Of a stretch of DNA of 5,794 nt, positions 1 through 5,598 are shown one piece after another. Numbering within the stretch: the first letter of the stretch is position 1; each line of letters begins with the position of its first letter. The notes under the pieces were generated by a model. The model was not told the origin of the DNA. It did not search any database and saw nothing but the letters and a program-made list of their open reading frames with translations. The position numbers and the translations under genes were made by a program. Source of the DNA: Silvanigrellaceae bacterium (GTDB lineage: Bacteria; Bdellovibrionota; Oligoflexia; Silvanigrellales; Silvanigrellaceae); assembly GCA_947475135.1 (NCBI GenBank), contig CANJMU010000053.1, positions 1 through 5,794 on the forward strand, read 5' to 3'.

Positions 1-54
1 AAAACCTTCTGAAGTAAGTTTGCTTCTAACATCAGTCTGTGTAAATTTCATCAT
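1..54 (-). CDS. N-terminal fragment of an unidentified protein (runs off left edge)
   Basis: On the minus strand an open frame starts with two consecutive ATG codons (54 and 51) and reads MMKFTQTDVRSKLTSEGF to the window edge without a stop. Only 18 residues are visible, so no family can be recognised. Support for a real gene comes from context: it has the same orientation as the proS-zinc-finger pair upstream, a credible sigma-70-like promoter lies about 40 to 65 bases before it, and a short G-rich stretch (GGGG at 67-64) sits near the ribosome-binding position. It starts 92 bases after the zinc-finger gene ends, so it probably has its own promoter and does not depend on readthrough. Either ATG could be the true start. 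Confidence 0.5.
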   Translation of the reverse strand, partial: MMKFTQTDVRSKLTSEGF

Positions 55-91
55 GAAAATAGACCCCGCATTTTAGTTTTTTACGCGTGGC

Positions 92-120
92 ATTATTGTC
101 TATTTCTATTGTAAAATCAA
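92..120 (-). promoter_or_regulatory. Candidate sigma-70-type promoter for the left-edge gene
   Basis: Reading the minus strand, TTGATT (120-115) is followed after exactly 17 bases by AATAAT (97-92), which matches the TTGACA/TATAAT consensus at 4 and 5 of 6 positions. Transcription would start near 85, giving a leader of about 30 bases before the ATG at 54. The surrounding DNA is very AT-rich, so a chance match is possible. Confidence 0.4.
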
Positions 121-146
121 AATGTTATATTCTTAAGCTAGTGCCA

Positions 147-440
147 TTAGACTTTTTTATAATGATCTAAAATTGCAGAAACAGTATAAAAATAAGGATC
201 AACTTCTTCTTGCCTTCCGCATGGTTCAAGAACAGCAAATTCAGGTGCAGGTGCATTTTTTCTGCAGCATTCTCTGCATGTCGCTCCGGAAGGGGAAAAA
301 ACGGAACATCGCTGGCAGAATCTTTTTTGACAGTGAATACAGATTGATCTAGACGCGCTTGCGCTTACTAATGCTGGTGGGATGGCTTGACGACATAGAG
401 AGCATGTTGGAAGTGGACGACAAGAACGGAGATGCGACAT
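147..440 (-). CDS. Small Cys-rich protein with a FYVE/rabphilin-like double zinc finger pattern
   Basis: This 97-residue protein has eleven cysteines. Eight of them form four CxxC pairs at 13/16, 34/37, 42/45 and 55/58, giving C-x2-C-x17-C-x2-C-x4-C-x2-C-x9-C-x2-C. The central C-x2-C-x4-C-x2-C is the hallmark of FYVE and rabphilin/Slp-type cross-brace fingers, which bind two zinc ions. Other two-zinc folds could share this spacing, and the basic RRHHCR motif of phosphoinositide-binding FYVE domains is absent. The tail (about 60-97) has an acidic, aromatic segment (EEVDPYFY) and then a short helix-like end. There is no signal peptide or membrane segment, so it should be cytoplasmic. The ATG lies 11 bases after the proS stop and is preceded by AAAGGA at about 7 bases, so it is very likely co-transcribed with proS. 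Its function is unknown; a protein- or nucleic-acid-binding adaptor is a guess. I see no homologue I can name. Confidence 0.72.
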   Translation of the reverse strand: MSHLRSCRPLPTCSLCRQAIPPALVSASASRSICIHCQKRFCQRCSVFSPSGATCRECCRKNAPAPEFAVLEPCGRQEEVDPYFYTVSAILDHYKKV

Positions 441-454
441 AAGGAATTCCTTTA
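441..454 (-). promoter_or_regulatory. Ribosome binding site of the zinc-finger gene, overlapping the proS stop
   Basis: On the minus strand the proS stop TAA (454-452) runs directly into AAAGGA and then ATTCCTT before the ATG at 440. The Shine-Dalgarno sequence therefore starts inside the stop codon, which suggests translational coupling. The 12 bases 441-452 form a perfect palindrome (AAGGAATTCCTT) that could partly mask the site. Confidence 0.5.
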
Positions 455-2221
455 TGAAATATCATATTTTTGATACTCCAATGTTACTTTATTTTGAAGG
501 AAATCCACAATTTCAGTTAAGGAAATCAATTGTGCATCTTCGCGTCCATCTCGATATTTCAATTCCACAGAATTTTCTTGAAGGGTTTTTGGAGAAATAA
601 GAATCCGAAATGGAATTCCAAATAAATCCGCATCTGCAAATTGAGAACCTGGTTTTTCATCCCGATCGTCTATCAGAACATCAATATTTTTCAATTTTAA
701 TTCCTGATAAATTGCTTCAGAAGCTTCAAAAACATTTTTTTCTTTTCTATTGAAGACGCAAAGATGAACTTCGAAAGGTGCAACAGGAATTGGAAAAATA
801 GGTCCCCTTTCATCATAACTTTCTTCAATAATAGCAGGCAAAAGTCTTGTCATTCCAATTCCGTAACAGCCCATAATAGGAAATTGTTTTTTTCCTTGGA
901 AGTCTAAGTAAGAGCAGTCCATGCTTTTCGAATATTTTGTTCCTAAATGAAAAATATTTCCAATTTCAATTCCGCGAATTTCTTTTAAGGTTCCACCCGT
1001 GCAATGAGGGCAATTGTCTCCGCTTTTAACTAAGGTCACATCTCCAATTTTAATTTGATTTTTAAAATGGGCTGGCGTTTCTTGAATAAAATCTTCTTCC
1101 ATAGAAAAGTGAGTGTAATGAGCGTCGACTTCGTTAGCGCCCGTAATTAATTCGTGATTTTGCATCAGACATTCATCAATGACAACGTAACAAGTTTTAA
1201 GATTTAAACCCTTCGGTCCAGTAAACCCTGGGACAGCGCCACCTTTTGCAATCGTTTCCGCCGTCGCAGGAATAATTTCAAATCCAACCAAGGTGCGAAC
1301 TTTTTTATCCATCACTTCTCTATCGCCACGCACAAAAACAGCAACTAAAGTATCGCCTTTCAAATTTTGAAAAAGGACTGCTTTGGCCGTGTCTTTTTCA
1401 TCAACTTTTAAATACAAGCAGAGATCTTGAATTGTTTTTGTATTTGGAGTCAGGACTTTTGATAATTGTTTTTTGGATTTAATGTGGACTTTAGACTCAA
1501 ATTTACTTTGTGCGACCTCTGCATTGGCGCAGTAACGGCAGCTTTCACATAGCAGTAATTTGTCTTCTCCGTTTGGTGAAATCATTTGAAATTCATGGGA
1601 GTATCTGCCACCGAACAAACCATTATCGGACATTACGCTGACAAAATTTTTGCAACCGCAGCGTTTAAAAAAACGCATGTAGGACTGATGCATTTCATCA
1701 TAATATTTTTTGAGATCTTCTTCCGAGGTATGAAAACTATAACCATCTTTCATAGAAAATTCACGCAGGCGAATTAAGCCCCCACGGGGGCGCGGCTCAT
1801 CCCGGAATTTGGTTTGAATTTGGTAAAGCATCATTGGCAATTGTTTGTAGCTGGTGATTTCTGTGCGTGCAATTCCAACGACGGGTTCTTCATGGGTGGG
1901 GTTTAAAACCATTGGTTTTTCATGACGATCTTTGAATTTCATCATATCTTTTCCAAAAGTGTCGTACCTTCCTGTTTCATCCCACAATTCTTTTGTAGCC
2001 GTGCAAGGCATTTTAATTTCCAGGCCGTCCCTACGGTTCATCTCTTCGCGGCAAAGCTTTTCAATCTTAGAAACACTGCGCATGCCTAGTGGAAGTAAAG
2101 CATAAATTCCTGCACTAAATTGCTTCATAAAACCGCCACGAAGCATAAAACGGTGACTGGGTAATTCAGCATCTTTTGGAATATCTCGGATTGTTTTGGC
2201 TAAAAATTTGGAAAGCCGCAT
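452..2221 (-). CDS. proS: Prolyl-tRNA synthetase, bacterial type with INS editing domain
   Basis: This cytoplasmic class II aminoacyl-tRNA synthetase charges tRNA-Pro with proline. At 589 residues it is close to the roughly 570 of E. coli ProRS and appears complete. The N-terminal catalytic part has the THEE motif (109-112), the motif 2 region from FRDEPRPRGG (139-148) through LREFSMKDGYSFH (to 164), and SHEF (208-211). The inserted INS domain (about 225-400), which clears Ala-tRNA-Pro, keeps the lysine equivalent to E. coli K279 (K280, in DTAKAVLF) and a GAVPGFTGPKG loop. Motif 3 is GCYGIGMTRLL (451-461), and the anticodon-binding domain fills about 480-589 with DDRDEKPGSQFADADLFGIP. Cysteine pairs at 225/228 and 404/407 flank the INS domain and may form a zinc ribbon, as in some other bacterial ProRS. 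The ATG is preceded by AGGAG (2230-2226), which decides the start. It is divergent from tig and followed 11 bases later by the zinc-finger gene. Confidence 0.97.
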   Translation of the reverse strand: MRLSKFLAKTIRDIPKDAELPSHRFMLRGGFMKQFSAGIYALLPLGMRSVSKIEKLCREEMNRRDGLEIKMPCTATKELWDETGRYDTFGKDMMKFKDRHEKPMVLNPTHEEPVVGIARTEITSYKQLPMMLYQIQTKFRDEPRPRGGLIRLREFSMKDGYSFHTSEEDLKKYYDEMHQSYMRFFKRCGCKNFVSVMSDNGLFGGRYSHEFQMISPNGEDKLLLCESCRYCANAEVAQSKFESKVHIKSKKQLSKVLTPNTKTIQDLCLYLKVDEKDTAKAVLFQNLKGDTLVAVFVRGDREVMDKKVRTLVGFEIIPATAETIAKGGAVPGFTGPKGLNLKTCYVVIDECLMQNHELITGANEVDAHYTHFSMEEDFIQETPAHFKNQIKIGDVTLVKSGDNCPHCTGGTLKEIRGIEIGNIFHLGTKYSKSMDCSYLDFQGKKQFPIMGCYGIGMTRLLPAIIEESYDERGPIFPIPVAPFEVHLCVFNRKEKNVFEASEAIYQELKLKNIDVLIDDRDEKPGSQFADADLFGIPFRILISPKTLQENSVELKYRDGREDAQLISLTEIVDFLQNKVTLEYQKYDIS

Positions 2222-2324
2222 AATCGCTCCTTTTTTTGGAAAACTCGTTGACGCGAGCGCGAGTCTTTAGTAGTTCTGGTGGGTTCCGCCTTGGATTGAA
2301 TTAACCCTTTACGTGAGCAAGTTT
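2222..2324. promoter_or_regulatory. Divergent proS/tig intergenic region with candidate promoter elements
   Basis: This stretch of about 100 bases must hold the promoters of both divergent genes. For tig, TTGACG (2248-2253) is a good -35 match, but the hexamer 17 bases downstream (TAGTTC, 2271-2276) is a weak -10. That -35 sits in the loop of a small inverted repeat, ACTCG (2243-2247) and CGAGT (2260-2264), in a GC-rich patch (GACGCGAGCGCGAG) that stands out from its AT-rich surroundings and could be an operator. I found no convincing promoter for proS. The strong proS ribosome binding site AGGAG lies at 2230-2226. Confidence 0.35.
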
Positions 2325-3605
2325 ATGACATTTACATCATCCATCGAAGAAATCAATCAAACCCGTCGTCTTATCAAAATTACAGCCCCTTTGGAAATCG
2401 TCAATCAAGCTTATCAAGAAGCCGTGACTTCTGTTCGCGAAAAAGCGGATATTAAAGGTTTTCGTAAGGGCAAAGTACCTGAACAAGTTGTGCGTAAATT
2501 CCTTCAAGAAGATATTTTAAAAAAAGCTGTGAATGAAGTGATGAACAACGGATACAACGCCATCTTAAAGACTCTTGATCTTCAGATTGTCAGCAAACCA
2601 GAAGCAAACCCCGAGTCTCCTTTCGAAGAAAATAAAAATTTTGATTTTTCAATTTTAGTGGATATTAATCCAGTCATTGAAATGCAAAACTACAAAGATA
2701 TTGAAATCAAATTAGATGAAAAATGGAATGTGCCAAATTTCGATAAAATGGTTGATGACGAAATTGATCGTTTTGCTGTGTATCGCTCGACAGTCCAAAC
2801 CTTAGAATCTGAAGAAGACACCGTTCAACTCAATGACGCCGCAGTTCTTTCCACTCTCTATTTTATTGATGGCCAAGAAAACGCTGTGAAAACACTTATG
2901 GATGATATTTATTATGTGGCTCCAAAACCAATTTATCTCCCAGAATTACAAGAGCATTTGTTGAATGCAAAAATTGGGGAAACAAAAACTGTTTCCGTTA
3001 AATTTCAAAGTGATAATTCTGACAAAAATTTAGCCGATAAAAATGGTTCTGTTCGTTTCACAATTACAAAAATTCAAAGACTTTTAAAACCAACAATAGA
3101 TGACTCCTTCGCTGAAAAAATTGGTTATAAAAATATAGAAGAAGCTCGTTTTGCAATACTTCAAAGCGTTCAAACTCGCTTTGAAAATGAAAAGCTTGAT
3201 GCCTGCTTTGAACAGTTTTCAACTCATCTCTTAAATCAAAATCAGTTTGAAGTTGCCGAAAGTCTTGTCGAGTCGACGCAACAAAAAATGGAAAACCAAT
3301 ACAAGCAAGAAAAAAATAAAGAAAAACCTTCCGCAGAAAAAATTCGTGAAGAAGCTTTGAAGCAAGTGAAAACAATTATTGCTTTTGGACACATTGCTCG
3401 CCAAGAAAATATTCAGGTTTCTGAGCAAGAGATGATTCACGAAATGACACAGTTTAAGAAAGAAAATAATGTGGACTTGCACACTCTTTTTAAAAAACAA
3501 GGAAGAGTTCTTTTAGACGAATTTAAAGGCCGTGTTATTATTGATAAAGTTTTAAAACGCCTTTATGAGCTTGCACAAGTCTCTTATGCATCATCTGAAA
3601 GTTAA
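2325..3605 (+). CDS. tig: Trigger factor, ribosome-associated chaperone, with a degenerate FKBP domain
   Basis: Trigger factor docks at the ribosome exit tunnel and shields nascent chains. The ribosome-binding N domain (about 1-120) carries GFRKGKVP at residues 45-52, identical to the E. coli docking signature. The middle segment (about 166-251) corresponds to the FKBP-type prolyl isomerase domain but lacks the usual FEGG and IPGFE landmarks. Only the downstream L-x-x-A-K-I-G-E-T portion and the final beta strand (RFTITKIQR) are recognisable, so isomerase activity is doubtful. The C-terminal chaperone arms (about 255-426) are Lys/Glu/Gln-rich and helical, as expected. The length of 426 is near the family norm of 430. 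I chose ATG 2325 because the N-terminus then matches the family better. An in-frame GTG at 2313 would add four residues (MSKF); neither start has a strong Shine-Dalgarno sequence, although GTGAG lies 7 bases before the ATG. It is transcribed divergently from proS. ClpP/ClpX genes, which often follow tig, are not next here. Confidence 0.93.
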   Translation: MTFTSSIEEINQTRRLIKITAPLEIVNQAYQEAVTSVREKADIKGFRKGKVPEQVVRKFLQEDILKKAVNEVMNNGYNAILKTLDLQIVSKPEANPESPFEENKNFDFSILVDINPVIEMQNYKDIEIKLDEKWNVPNFDKMVDDEIDRFAVYRSTVQTLESEEDTVQLNDAAVLSTLYFIDGQENAVKTLMDDIYYVAPKPIYLPELQEHLLNAKIGETKTVSVKFQSDNSDKNLADKNGSVRFTITKIQRLLKPTIDDSFAEKIGYKNIEEARFAILQSVQTRFENEKLDACFEQFSTHLLNQNQFEVAESLVESTQQKMENQYKQEKNKEKPSAEKIREEALKQVKTIIAFGHIARQENIQVSEQEMIHEMTQFKKENNVDLHTLFKKQGRVLLDEFKGRVIIDKVLKRLYELAQVSYASSES

Positions 3606-3622
3606 TTTTAAATTTTTTTTTT

Positions 3623-3665
3623 GAGTAGGATTGGAATAATTTAAGTTATTCATCCGTTCTTACTC
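3623..3665 (+). other. Nested imperfect stem-loop in the tig to Ala/Lys-rich gene spacer
   Basis: Three helices can stack. GAGTA (3623-3627) pairs with TACTC (3661-3665), GGAT (3628-3631) pairs with ATCC (3652-3655), and GAATAA (3634-3639) pairs with TTATTC (3646-3651) around the loop TTTAAG. That gives 15 base pairs broken by a 2-base bulge on the left and a 5-base bulge on the right. A run of ten T (3613-3622) lies before the hairpin and not after it, so it is not a classic terminator for tig. It could be a weak terminator, a processing site, or part of the leader of the next gene. Confidence 0.35.
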
Positions 3666-3723
3666 TTGGGCAATGGTTTGTATTTGCTTTTGCTCTCTTT
3701 TTTTATTGATGGTCTAGTTGACC

Positions 3724-3730
3724 TTAGGAG
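3724..3730 (+). promoter_or_regulatory. Ribosome binding site that decides the start of the Ala/Lys-rich gene
   Basis: TTAGGAG ends five bases before ATG 3736, an excellent Shine-Dalgarno arrangement. It rules out the upstream in-frame TTG at 3718, which overlaps this site and would place six residues ahead of the signal peptide. Confidence 0.7.
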
Positions 3731-3735
3731 ATTTT

Positions 3736-4032
3736 ATGAAATTAGTTAACACAATAGTTGCATCTTTGGTTGCTTTAAGTTCTTTGGTTGCTTTCGCTGA
3801 CGAAAGCACAGCGGCAGCTCCTGTTGCAGCAGCGGCTGTAGAAGCTCCAACAACAACTGCAGCAGCTGAAACAGCGGCACCTGCAGCAACTGAAAAAAAA
3901 GCTGAAAAAAAAGCTGAAATGAAAAAAGAAACTAAAGCTAAAAAAACACACGCAAAAAAAGCTAAAAAATCAAAAAAAGCTGAAGCAAAAGCAGACGCTC
4001 CTGCTGCAGCTCCAGCGGCTGAAGCTAAATAA
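3736..4032 (+). CDS. Exported small Ala/Lys-rich low-complexity protein
   Basis: This 98-residue protein starts with a clear Sec signal peptide: MK, a hydrophobic core (about residues 4-18), and a signal peptidase I site AFA|DE after residue 21. There is no lipobox cysteine. The mature 77 residues are low complexity, with about 30 Ala and 17 Lys and no Arg, Cys or aromatic residues. First comes an Ala/Thr/Pro/Glu stretch (22-52), then a Lys-rich block of KKAEKKAEMKKE and KKAKKSKKAEAK type (53-84), then an Ala/Pro tail. It should be periplasmic or secreted, and flexible or helical. The Lys-rich block resembles histone-H1-like tails in composition, but the signal peptide argues against a nucleoid role. 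The function is unknown; binding of an anionic surface polymer is only a guess. It follows tig after 130 bases and is flanked by a hairpin on one side and a terminator on the other, so it is probably its own transcription unit. The ORF on the opposite strand is a composition shadow. Confidence 0.8.
   Translation: MKLVNTIVASLVALSSLVAFADESTAAAPVAAAAVEAPTTTAAAETAAPAATEKKAEKKAEMKKETKAKKTHAKKAKKSKKAEAKADAPAAAPAAEAK
3891..3919 (+). repeat. Short tandem repeat with two A8 tracts inside the Ala/Lys-rich gene
   Basis: The 12-base unit TGAAAAAAAAGC occurs twice in tandem (3891-3902 and 3903-3914), followed by a partial third copy (TGAAA). It encodes the EKKA repeats. The two runs of eight A (3893-3900, 3905-3912) are potential sites of polymerase slippage. 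The 12-base unit length means that gain or loss of a whole unit keeps the frame. Confidence 0.6.
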
Positions 4033-4061
4033 TTTAAATCATTCAAAAGATTTAAATTATT
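4028..4061. repeat. Perfect 13-bp inverted repeat over the stop codon
   Basis: AATAATTTAAATC (4028-4040) is the exact reverse complement of GATTTAAATTATT (4049-4061), with an 8-base loop ATTCAAAA. The left arm contains the TAA stop (4030-4032) of the Ala/Lys-rich gene. With almost only A-T pairs and no T-tract after it, it is not a standard terminator. It could be an mRNA 3' stabilising hairpin or a protein-binding palindrome. A CG-rich palindrome, CGACGTCG (4064-4071), lies just after it. Confidence 0.6.
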
Positions 4062-4090
4062 CGGCGACGTCGTCGTGCGTTGTTCGTTTT

Positions 4091-4131
4091 AAAAAACCTG
4101 TGATTCTGAAAGGAAGGACAGGTTTTTTTTT
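4091..4131. terminator. Bidirectional Rho-independent terminator between convergent genes
   Basis: AAAAAACCTGT (4091-4101) pairs with ACAGGTTTTTT (4118-4128) around a 16-base loop. The plus-strand transcript ends in T9 (4123-4131), and the minus-strand transcript likewise leaves the stem through a T6 run. It is well placed to stop transcription of the Ala/Lys-rich gene from the left and of the nrdB-carF cluster from the right. Confidence 0.78.
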
Positions 4132-4212
4132 ATGAAATTTTCTTAAAAAAAGAGATTATTTTCCTTGGGATTATTGATGTCAATGTATATGGCGACAACG
4201 AAGAAAATGGAG

Positions 4213-4791
4213 TTAGGAAAAAGGACTGATTTTATAAGGTAACAACTCAGACCAAACAGAAGCTCTCCAATGTGTATGGCAATAAAGTTCTTCTGGTGTA
4301 GGAAGGACATGAATTGGAATTTGATTTTTCCAAACCAGTTTCTCATTTTTAGAATATTGATAAAATAATTCCGGCGAAAAAAAACAAAGTGCATGAAAAG
4401 ACAAAAGGCCAAAACAAAAAATAGATTTTGGAAGATTTTTTTGAATGAAAGTATTTAAATTTTCAATTGATTTTGTTTGGGAAAGATAGGGATTTTGATT
4501 AGAATTATGTATAAAATAAAAAAAAATTTCTTTTTGAATTCCTAATTTTTCAAATAAATTTAAAAGCACGGAATGTTGATTTTTAGGGGATAATTGAAGA
4601 TAATTTCCATTTTCGTACTTTTCGTCTTCCAGTTGGTAAGGTAACAAAGCCAGGTATTTCATTTTATTATTTTCACTGTTTTCTAAATCATTTTTTTGAT
4701 TATTAGTGGATGTTATTTGTGAAGGGTTTGGAATTCCAAATGTAGGATGTGCGTCACTCAGAAAATTGATCCATTGTTCTTCAAGATTCAT
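4213..4791 (-). CDS. Hypothetical protein, possible degenerate uracil-DNA-glycosylase-fold (UDG/HolD-like)
   Basis: This 192-residue soluble protein has no signal peptide or membrane span. I cannot assign it firmly. A short N-terminal helix is followed by an Asn/Ser/Gln-rich linker (about 20-44). The rest has an order of elements like family 4 uracil-DNA glycosylases: LLNLFEKLGI (76-85), then NLPKSIFCFGLLSFHALC (119-136; compare P-x-hydrophobic-x-LG-x-x-A-x-x-L), then IPIHVLPTPEEL (158-169; compare the vicinity of HPS), then R-x-x-VW-x-x-L (176-183). The N-terminal GEAPG catalytic motif, the iron-sulfur cysteines and the HPS histidine are all missing, so it should not be an active glycosylase. 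HolD, the psi subunit of the clamp loader, is a known example of such a catalytically dead relative, so a replication or repair partner role is possible. Its ATG overlaps the carF stop (ATGA, 4788-4791), implying coupled translation in the nrdB operon. The upstream Shine-Dalgarno sequence is weak. Confidence 0.75.
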   Translation of the reverse strand: MNLEEQWINFLSDAHPTFGIPNPSQITSTNNQKNDLENSENNKMKYLALLPYQLEDEKYENGNYLQLSPKNQHSVLLNLFEKLGIQKEIFFYFIHNSNQNPYLSQTKSIENLNTFIQKNLPKSIFCFGLLSFHALCFFSPELFYQYSKNEKLVWKNQIPIHVLPTPEELYCHTHWRASVWSELLPYKISPFS

Positions 4792-5561
4792 TTCATTTCC
4801 GTTTGAATTAATAAACTTTTTGCGGCCTCCTCTCCTATATCATCCTTTCTTGGGATGGCCCCAGTCATTTTTGTGATTATTTTTTCCATTGTCGGAAAAA
4901 ATTGAATTTTATAAAGAATCCAATTCATCCAGCCTGTTGTAATGCAATAATAAGTATTAAATGGTGGAGTGTGATGAATATTATGATGTTTTGGATTCAG
5001 TAAAATTTTATATTTTTGTAAAAAGCCAATCCCTTTGGGAGGGTGATCTTGATGGCACCATTTATGAATTTGATTTGTCATAAGGACAAAGAGCATCAGA
5101 AAAAAAACAAAGAGATCCAAAAAAACAAAAAGCCAGTGCGCGGTTTGAAAGGGCACAAGGAGGGAGGCAACAAGTATGGGTATGCCACCCAAAGCGCAGG
5201 AAGCATTGGTTTCTACAAAGTCGTGACGAGTCATCGCTTTTGCATCGACGTGGTGTTCTCGGAAGGGGCGGATTAAGGCAGGCCCTAGGATAAATGTATC
5301 TGCACTTCCCCAAGTGTCACCAGCCCAATGAATGATTCCACTGGCGATATCTGCGCCAACCCAACCTAAAAGGAGTGCGGGGAATAACAGAGTCTTAATT
5401 TCATAAAAATGAAGGACGATTTTGTAAAAAAGTGAGCTGACGAGAATGAAAAAAAGGACTAAAGCGATCCATTCGATTTTACGAAACCAGGATGGATAGG
5501 CGTTTGCAAGCTCGGACTTGTTACGTTGCACTATTTTTTTATGAACGGCATTCCTTACCAT
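4788..5561 (-). CDS. carF: CarF/TMEM189 (PEDS1)-family membrane lipid desaturase, likely plasmalogen-forming
   Basis: This 257-residue integral membrane protein belongs to the Kua/TMEM189 lipid desaturase family. Characterised members (Myxococcus CarF, animal PEDS1) form the vinyl-ether bond of plasmalogens; the related plant FAD4 desaturates a fatty acyl chain. Hydrophobic segments lie at about 31-50, 57-77, 122-138 and 143-162. The histidine-rich motifs expected to bind two metal ions are all present: D-x-x-SG-x-x-HW (71-79), FREHH-x-D-x-x-x-M-x-x-H-x-F-x-ETN (100-119), NQIHKWCH (163-170) and HHNIHH (192-197). The enzyme should therefore be active and oxygen-dependent. I chose ATG 5561 because AGGAGA stands 9 bases upstream. 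A TTG at 5618 would add 19 residues read out of frame from the end of nrdB and is unlikely. It begins 37 bases after nrdB and overlaps the next gene by 4 bases, so all three probably form one operon. Family membership is firm; plasmalogen versus acyl-chain desaturation is inferred. Confidence 0.88.
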   Translation of the reverse strand: MVRNAVHKKIVQRNKSELANAYPSWFRKIEWIALVLFFILVSSLFYKIVLHFYEIKTLLFPALLLGWVGADIASGIIHWAGDTWGSADTFILGPALIRPFREHHVDAKAMTRHDFVETNASCALGGIPILVASLLVPFQTAHWLFVFLDLFVFFLMLFVLMTNQIHKWCHQDHPPKGIGFLQKYKILLNPKHHNIHHTPPFNTYYCITTGWMNWILYKIQFFPTMEKIITKMTGAIPRKDDIGEEAAKSLLIQTEMK

Positions 5562-5570
5562 TGTGAAGCT

Positions 5571-5576
5571 TCTCCT
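5571..5576 (-). promoter_or_regulatory. Ribosome binding site of the carF-like gene
   Basis: AGGAGA on the minus strand (5576-5571) lies 9 bases before ATG 5561 and fixes this start over the upstream TTG. It sits in the 37-base gap after the nrdB stop. Confidence 0.7.
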
Positions 5577-5598
5577 TGATGTTTCTATCCATGATACA

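Noticed and set aside
1586..1777. Plus-strand 63-residue frame inside proS
   Set aside because: It lies opposite the conserved motif 2 region of ProRS, and the coding constraint belongs to the minus strand.
3064..3500. Two Phe/Leu-rich minus-strand frames inside tig
   Set aside because: They are shadows of Lys/Glu-rich codons of the trigger factor C-terminal arms.
3718..3723. TTGACC as a -35 box before the Ala/Lys-rich gene
   Set aside because: It abuts the ribosome binding site, and a promoter there would start transcription inside the coding region.
3714..4046. Minus-strand Ala/Phe/Ser-rich open frame opposite the exported Ala/Lys-rich gene
   Set aside because: It is a mirror of low-complexity GCT/GCA and AAA codons. 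The plus strand has the strong ribosome binding site and a signal peptide.
4143..4412. Minus-strand 89-residue frame overlapping the UDG-like gene
   Set aside because: It competes with the longer frame that is coupled to carF by ATGA. It is Phe/Ile/Asn-rich, as expected for random AT-rich DNA.
5043..5276. Plus-strand Lys-rich 77-residue frame
   Set aside because: It is antisense to the membrane segments of the carF-like gene, with no ribosome binding site or family resemblance.
5062..5313. Minus-strand 83-residue frame inside the carF-like gene
   Set aside because: It overlaps the histidine-motif coding region of a clear desaturase in another frame and has no independent support.
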